From positions 1 to 64,000 of the forward strand of contig NZ_BOPG01000061.1 of NCBI RefSeq assembly GCF_016863635.1: a stretch of 64,000 bases of DNA, in the 5' to 3' direction. Origin of the DNA: Virgisporangium aurantiacum (lineage in GTDB: Bacteria; Actinomycetota; Actinomycetes; Mycobacteriales; Micromonosporaceae). A program made the translations under genes and the position numbers. Each line of letters begins with the position of its first letter. Position 1 is the first letter of the stretch. The notes beneath the pieces are model-generated. The model was not told the DNA's origin. It ran no database searches and worked only from the letters and a program-made list of their open reading frames with translations. Shown piece after piece: positions 62,696 through 64,000 of this stretch.

Positions 62696-63045
62696 CGGTC
62701 CTGCTCCAATCGGTCGCTGTCCAACCGGTCGCGGAGGGCGGCCAGCGGGCCGTCCCAGTCCCGGGCCAGCGCGGCGAGGAACTGCTGGGCCACCTTCATC
62801 GGTGCGGAGTCCAGCCGGTAGCGGACGCGGCGCCGCTCGCCCGGCTCGGCCACCACGAGGCCGGCCTCGGCGAGCAACGCGAGATGCTTGGCGATGGCCT
62901 GCCGGGTGATCGGCAGCCGGCCGGCGAGGTCGGTCGCGGTGGCCGGGCCGCCGGCCGCGAGCGCGGCGAGGATCCCCCGCCGGCTCGGGTCGGCCAGCGC
63001 GGCGAAGACCTCCTGGGCCACCGCCTCCGGGTCAGGCCTGTCCAT
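62692..63045 (-). CDS. ArsR family regulator (SRPBCC-associated type)
   Basis: A 117-residue winged helix-turn-helix protein (LADPSRRGILAALAAGG, then LPITRQAIAKHLALLAEAGL as recognition helix). No metal-binding CxC motif is seen, so it is not a classic metal sensor. It is the SdpR-like kind found next to AHSA1/SRPBCC genes. It overlaps the SRPBCC gene by 14 nt and the MFS gene by 4 nt, and is probably autoregulated through the palindrome array at 63484-63528. Confidence 0.9.
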   Translation of the reverse strand: MDRPDPEAVAQEVFAALADPSRRGILAALAAGGPATATDLAGRLPITRQAIAKHLALLAEAGLVVAEPGERRRVRYRLDSAPMKVAQQFLAALARDWDGPLAALRDRLDSDRLEQDR

Positions 63046-63466
63046 CGAGGTAAGCGCAGAACTCGGTCAGTTCGTTCGTCCAGCCGTCGGTGTTGCCGCG
63101 GAAGGCCGCCTTGTGCTCGTCCTCGCCGAGCTGGCCGAACCCGGTTTCCACCATGGTCAGCGTGGTGCCGGCGCCGTTCGGTTCGAGCGTGAACTCGACG
63201 TAGGTGCGGCGCGGATCGGCGTCGGCGAGGCCGTAGATCGGCCACGTGTAGGCGAAGACGTGCGGCGGCTCGACCCGCTCGATGGTGAGGACGGCGCTGT
63301 CGCCGCTGTCCCAGCTGAGCGTCGCCTGGCCGCCGACCCGCAGGTCGACCTCGGCGCGGTTGCCGAACCAGGTGCCGAGGCCGTCGGCGGAGGTCAGCGC
63401 GTTCCAGACCTTCTCCGGCGGGTGGGCGAGGTCGAGGGTGCGCTCGATACGATCGGGGAAGGCCAT
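63032..63466 (-). CDS. SRPBCC (AHSA1-like) ligand-binding family protein
   Basis: A 144-residue START/AHSA1-like fold protein (RTLDLAHPPEKVWNALTSAD, then TMVETGFGQLGEDEHKAAF). It probably binds a hydrophobic ligand and is first in the operon with ArsR, MFS and the DinB-like gene. ATG 63466 has GAGGAGA upstream. The combination suggests a small ligand-sensing and export unit, but the ligand is not visible. Confidence 0.88.
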   Translation of the reverse strand: MAFPDRIERTLDLAHPPEKVWNALTSADGLGTWFGNRAEVDLRVGGQATLSWDSGDSAVLTIERVEPPHVFAYTWPIYGLADADPRRTYVEFTLEPNGAGTTLTMVETGFGQLGEDEHKAAFRGNTDGWTNELTEFCAYLDGQA

Positions 63467-63483
63467 GAGTGTCTCCTCAAGTA

Positions 63484-63533
63484 GCAACCATCTGGTTGCC
63501 ATCCAACATATGGCAACCCGCCGGTTGCGTCAA
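63484..63533 (-). promoter_or_regulatory. Promoter with a nested array of GGTTGC half-sites
   Basis: On the minus strand TTGACG (63533-63528) and TATGTT (63510-63505) are 17 bp apart. Half-sites GCAACC and GGTTGC alternate at 63484, 63494, 63513 and 63523. The best palindrome is GGTTGCCAT-N7-ATGGCAACC (63494-63518), which covers the -10 box. This is a good candidate for ArsR autoregulation. Confidence 0.65.
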
Positions 63534-63666
63534 CCTGAGGCGTTCACCTTTCGCCGTGGGGTCCGGGACGCGGCGCGCGGAAGCCGAGGAGAGTCGCAGC
63601 CGCTACGCCGCCGATCCGGCGCGCCTCGCTTGAAGGGCGTCGTTGGTCACCGGGAGTCACGCGCAA

Positions 63667-63722
63667 AGTTGATCGAGGAAGAAGAGGCTTGTCAGCACAG
63701 GCCCTTTCTTCCTCGATCAACT
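63667..63722. terminator. Long hairpin in the gene-free stretch
   Basis: Perfect 17-bp arms (63667-63683 and 63706-63722) flank a 22-nt loop. It probably terminates the minus-strand GH12-like gene. The stretch 63540-63836 contains this and a second hairpin and no gene that I can support. Confidence 0.65.
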
Positions 63723-63767
63723 CCATCGGCCACCGCCCGTAGCCGGGATGGTGGGCGAGCCGGATCC

Positions 63768-63807
63768 TGGGAGACAAAGGTCTGTTGCAACCGACCTTTC
63801 TATCCCA
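63768..63807 (-). terminator. Imperfect hairpin after the GH12-like gene
   Basis: The arms 63768-63782 and 63793-63807 pair with two mismatches around a 10-nt loop, 30 nt beyond the minus-strand stop codon. It may act in series with the stronger hairpin at 63667. Confidence 0.45.
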
Positions 63808-63836
63808 CAATCCCCATCCAGGTGCGTGGGGTGTGG

Positions 63837-64000
63837 CTAGGCGACGGTCATCGCGAAGCTGTTGTCGGTGAACGCGGCGCTGCCGTTGGTGCCGCTGATC
63901 TCGAAGCCGAACTGGACCTCGCCGACGGTGACGTCGGCCCACCAGTTCTGGGTGCGCAGCCAGTTGAGGATGGCCCGCACGTCGACGTTGCCGGAGTTGG
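63837..64000 (-). CDS. C-terminus of a GH12-like endoglucanase (partial)
   Basis: The last 53 codons of a minus-strand gene run in from beyond the window edge and stop at TAG 63839-63837. The sequence (NSGNVDVRAILNWLRTQNWW, then VGEVQFGFEISGTNG and a final TDNSFAMTVA) resembles the C-terminal strands of GH12 cellulases and xyloglucanases. With only the tail visible, the family call is tentative. It would extend the set of secreted plant-wall hydrolases. Confidence 0.6.
   Translation of the reverse strand, partial: NSGNVDVRAILNWLRTQNWWADVTVGEVQFGFEISGTNGSAAFTDNSFAMTVA

Noticed and set aside
57334..63045. An arsenic-resistance locus from the ArsC-like and ArsR-like genes
   Set aside because: They are 5 kb apart in different operons, the ArsR has no metal-binding CxC, and no arsenite pump is seen.

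Overview
The window is very GC-rich DNA with actinobacterial gene style: GTG and ATG starts, 1-nt and 4-nt stop/start overlaps, and several probable leaderless genes. It carries many secreted plant-polysaccharide hydrolases and a non-ribosomal peptide synthetase (NRPS) operon. A filamentous actinomycete, perhaps of the Pseudonocardiales, is my inference; there is no rRNA or marker gene here. I saw no tRNA, CRISPR array, transposase or integrase.

Region 1 (1-14,040) is a polysaccharide-degradation island: a pectate lyase, two divergent GH76 mannanase-like enzymes, a GH3 beta-glucosidase and a GH64 beta-1,3-glucanase-like enzyme, the last two each carrying two F5/8 type C carbohydrate-binding modules. 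The hydrolase promoters share LacI-type palindromes with the core AGCGCT. An oxidoreductase/TetR pair and a membrane sulfatase lie between them. Strong hairpins end the convergent pairs.

Region 2 (14,086-34,377) looks like one catabolic regulon. A minus-strand operon of nine genes runs from two Gfo/Idh/MocA oxidoreductases through a fumarylacetoacetase-family enzyme, a complete oligopeptide-type ABC transporter and an IclR regulator. Around it are a D-aminoacylase, an amidohydrolase, a D-threonine-aldolase-like PLP enzyme, a histidinol-dehydrogenase-like enzyme, RidA, a glutamate-1-semialdehyde-aminotransferase-like enzyme, a GH32-like protein and a GH36 alpha-galactosidase. Five promoter regions share the palindrome TGGAAC-N3-GTTCCA, the likely IclR operator. 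The substrate is unknown.

Region 3 (35,310-51,327) is the most interesting part. A consensus promoter drives five genes, each overlapping the next by 4 nt: FkbH-like-PCP, a glycosyltransferase, a stand-alone condensation domain, a 3,322-residue NRPS (A-PCP-C-A-PCP-C-A-PCP-thioesterase) fused to an MFS exporter, and a threonine-synthase-like PLP enzyme. Read-off codes suggest Gly, a basic residue (ornithine-like), and an unassigned third residue. The thioesterase has Cys at the nucleophile position. The likely product is a small N-acylated, possibly glycosylated tripeptide.

Region 4 (51,353-64,000) is mixed: a DUF574-type methyltransferase, two membrane proteins, an orphan NarL-type histidine kinase, a GH10 xylanase with three operator-like palindromes and a coupled oxidoreductase, an ArsC-family protein, an APC permease, a GlxA-type AraC regulator with an esterase, a four-gene SRPBCC-ArsR-MFS-DinB-like operon, and the C-terminus of a GH12-like endoglucanase cut by the window edge.

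Two features run across the window: a dispersed palindrome with 20-bp arms (GATCTTGCAGTTGTGGTGCC) and about 30-nt variable loops, and a frequent 13-mer GTCCA-NNN-TGGAC inside genes.
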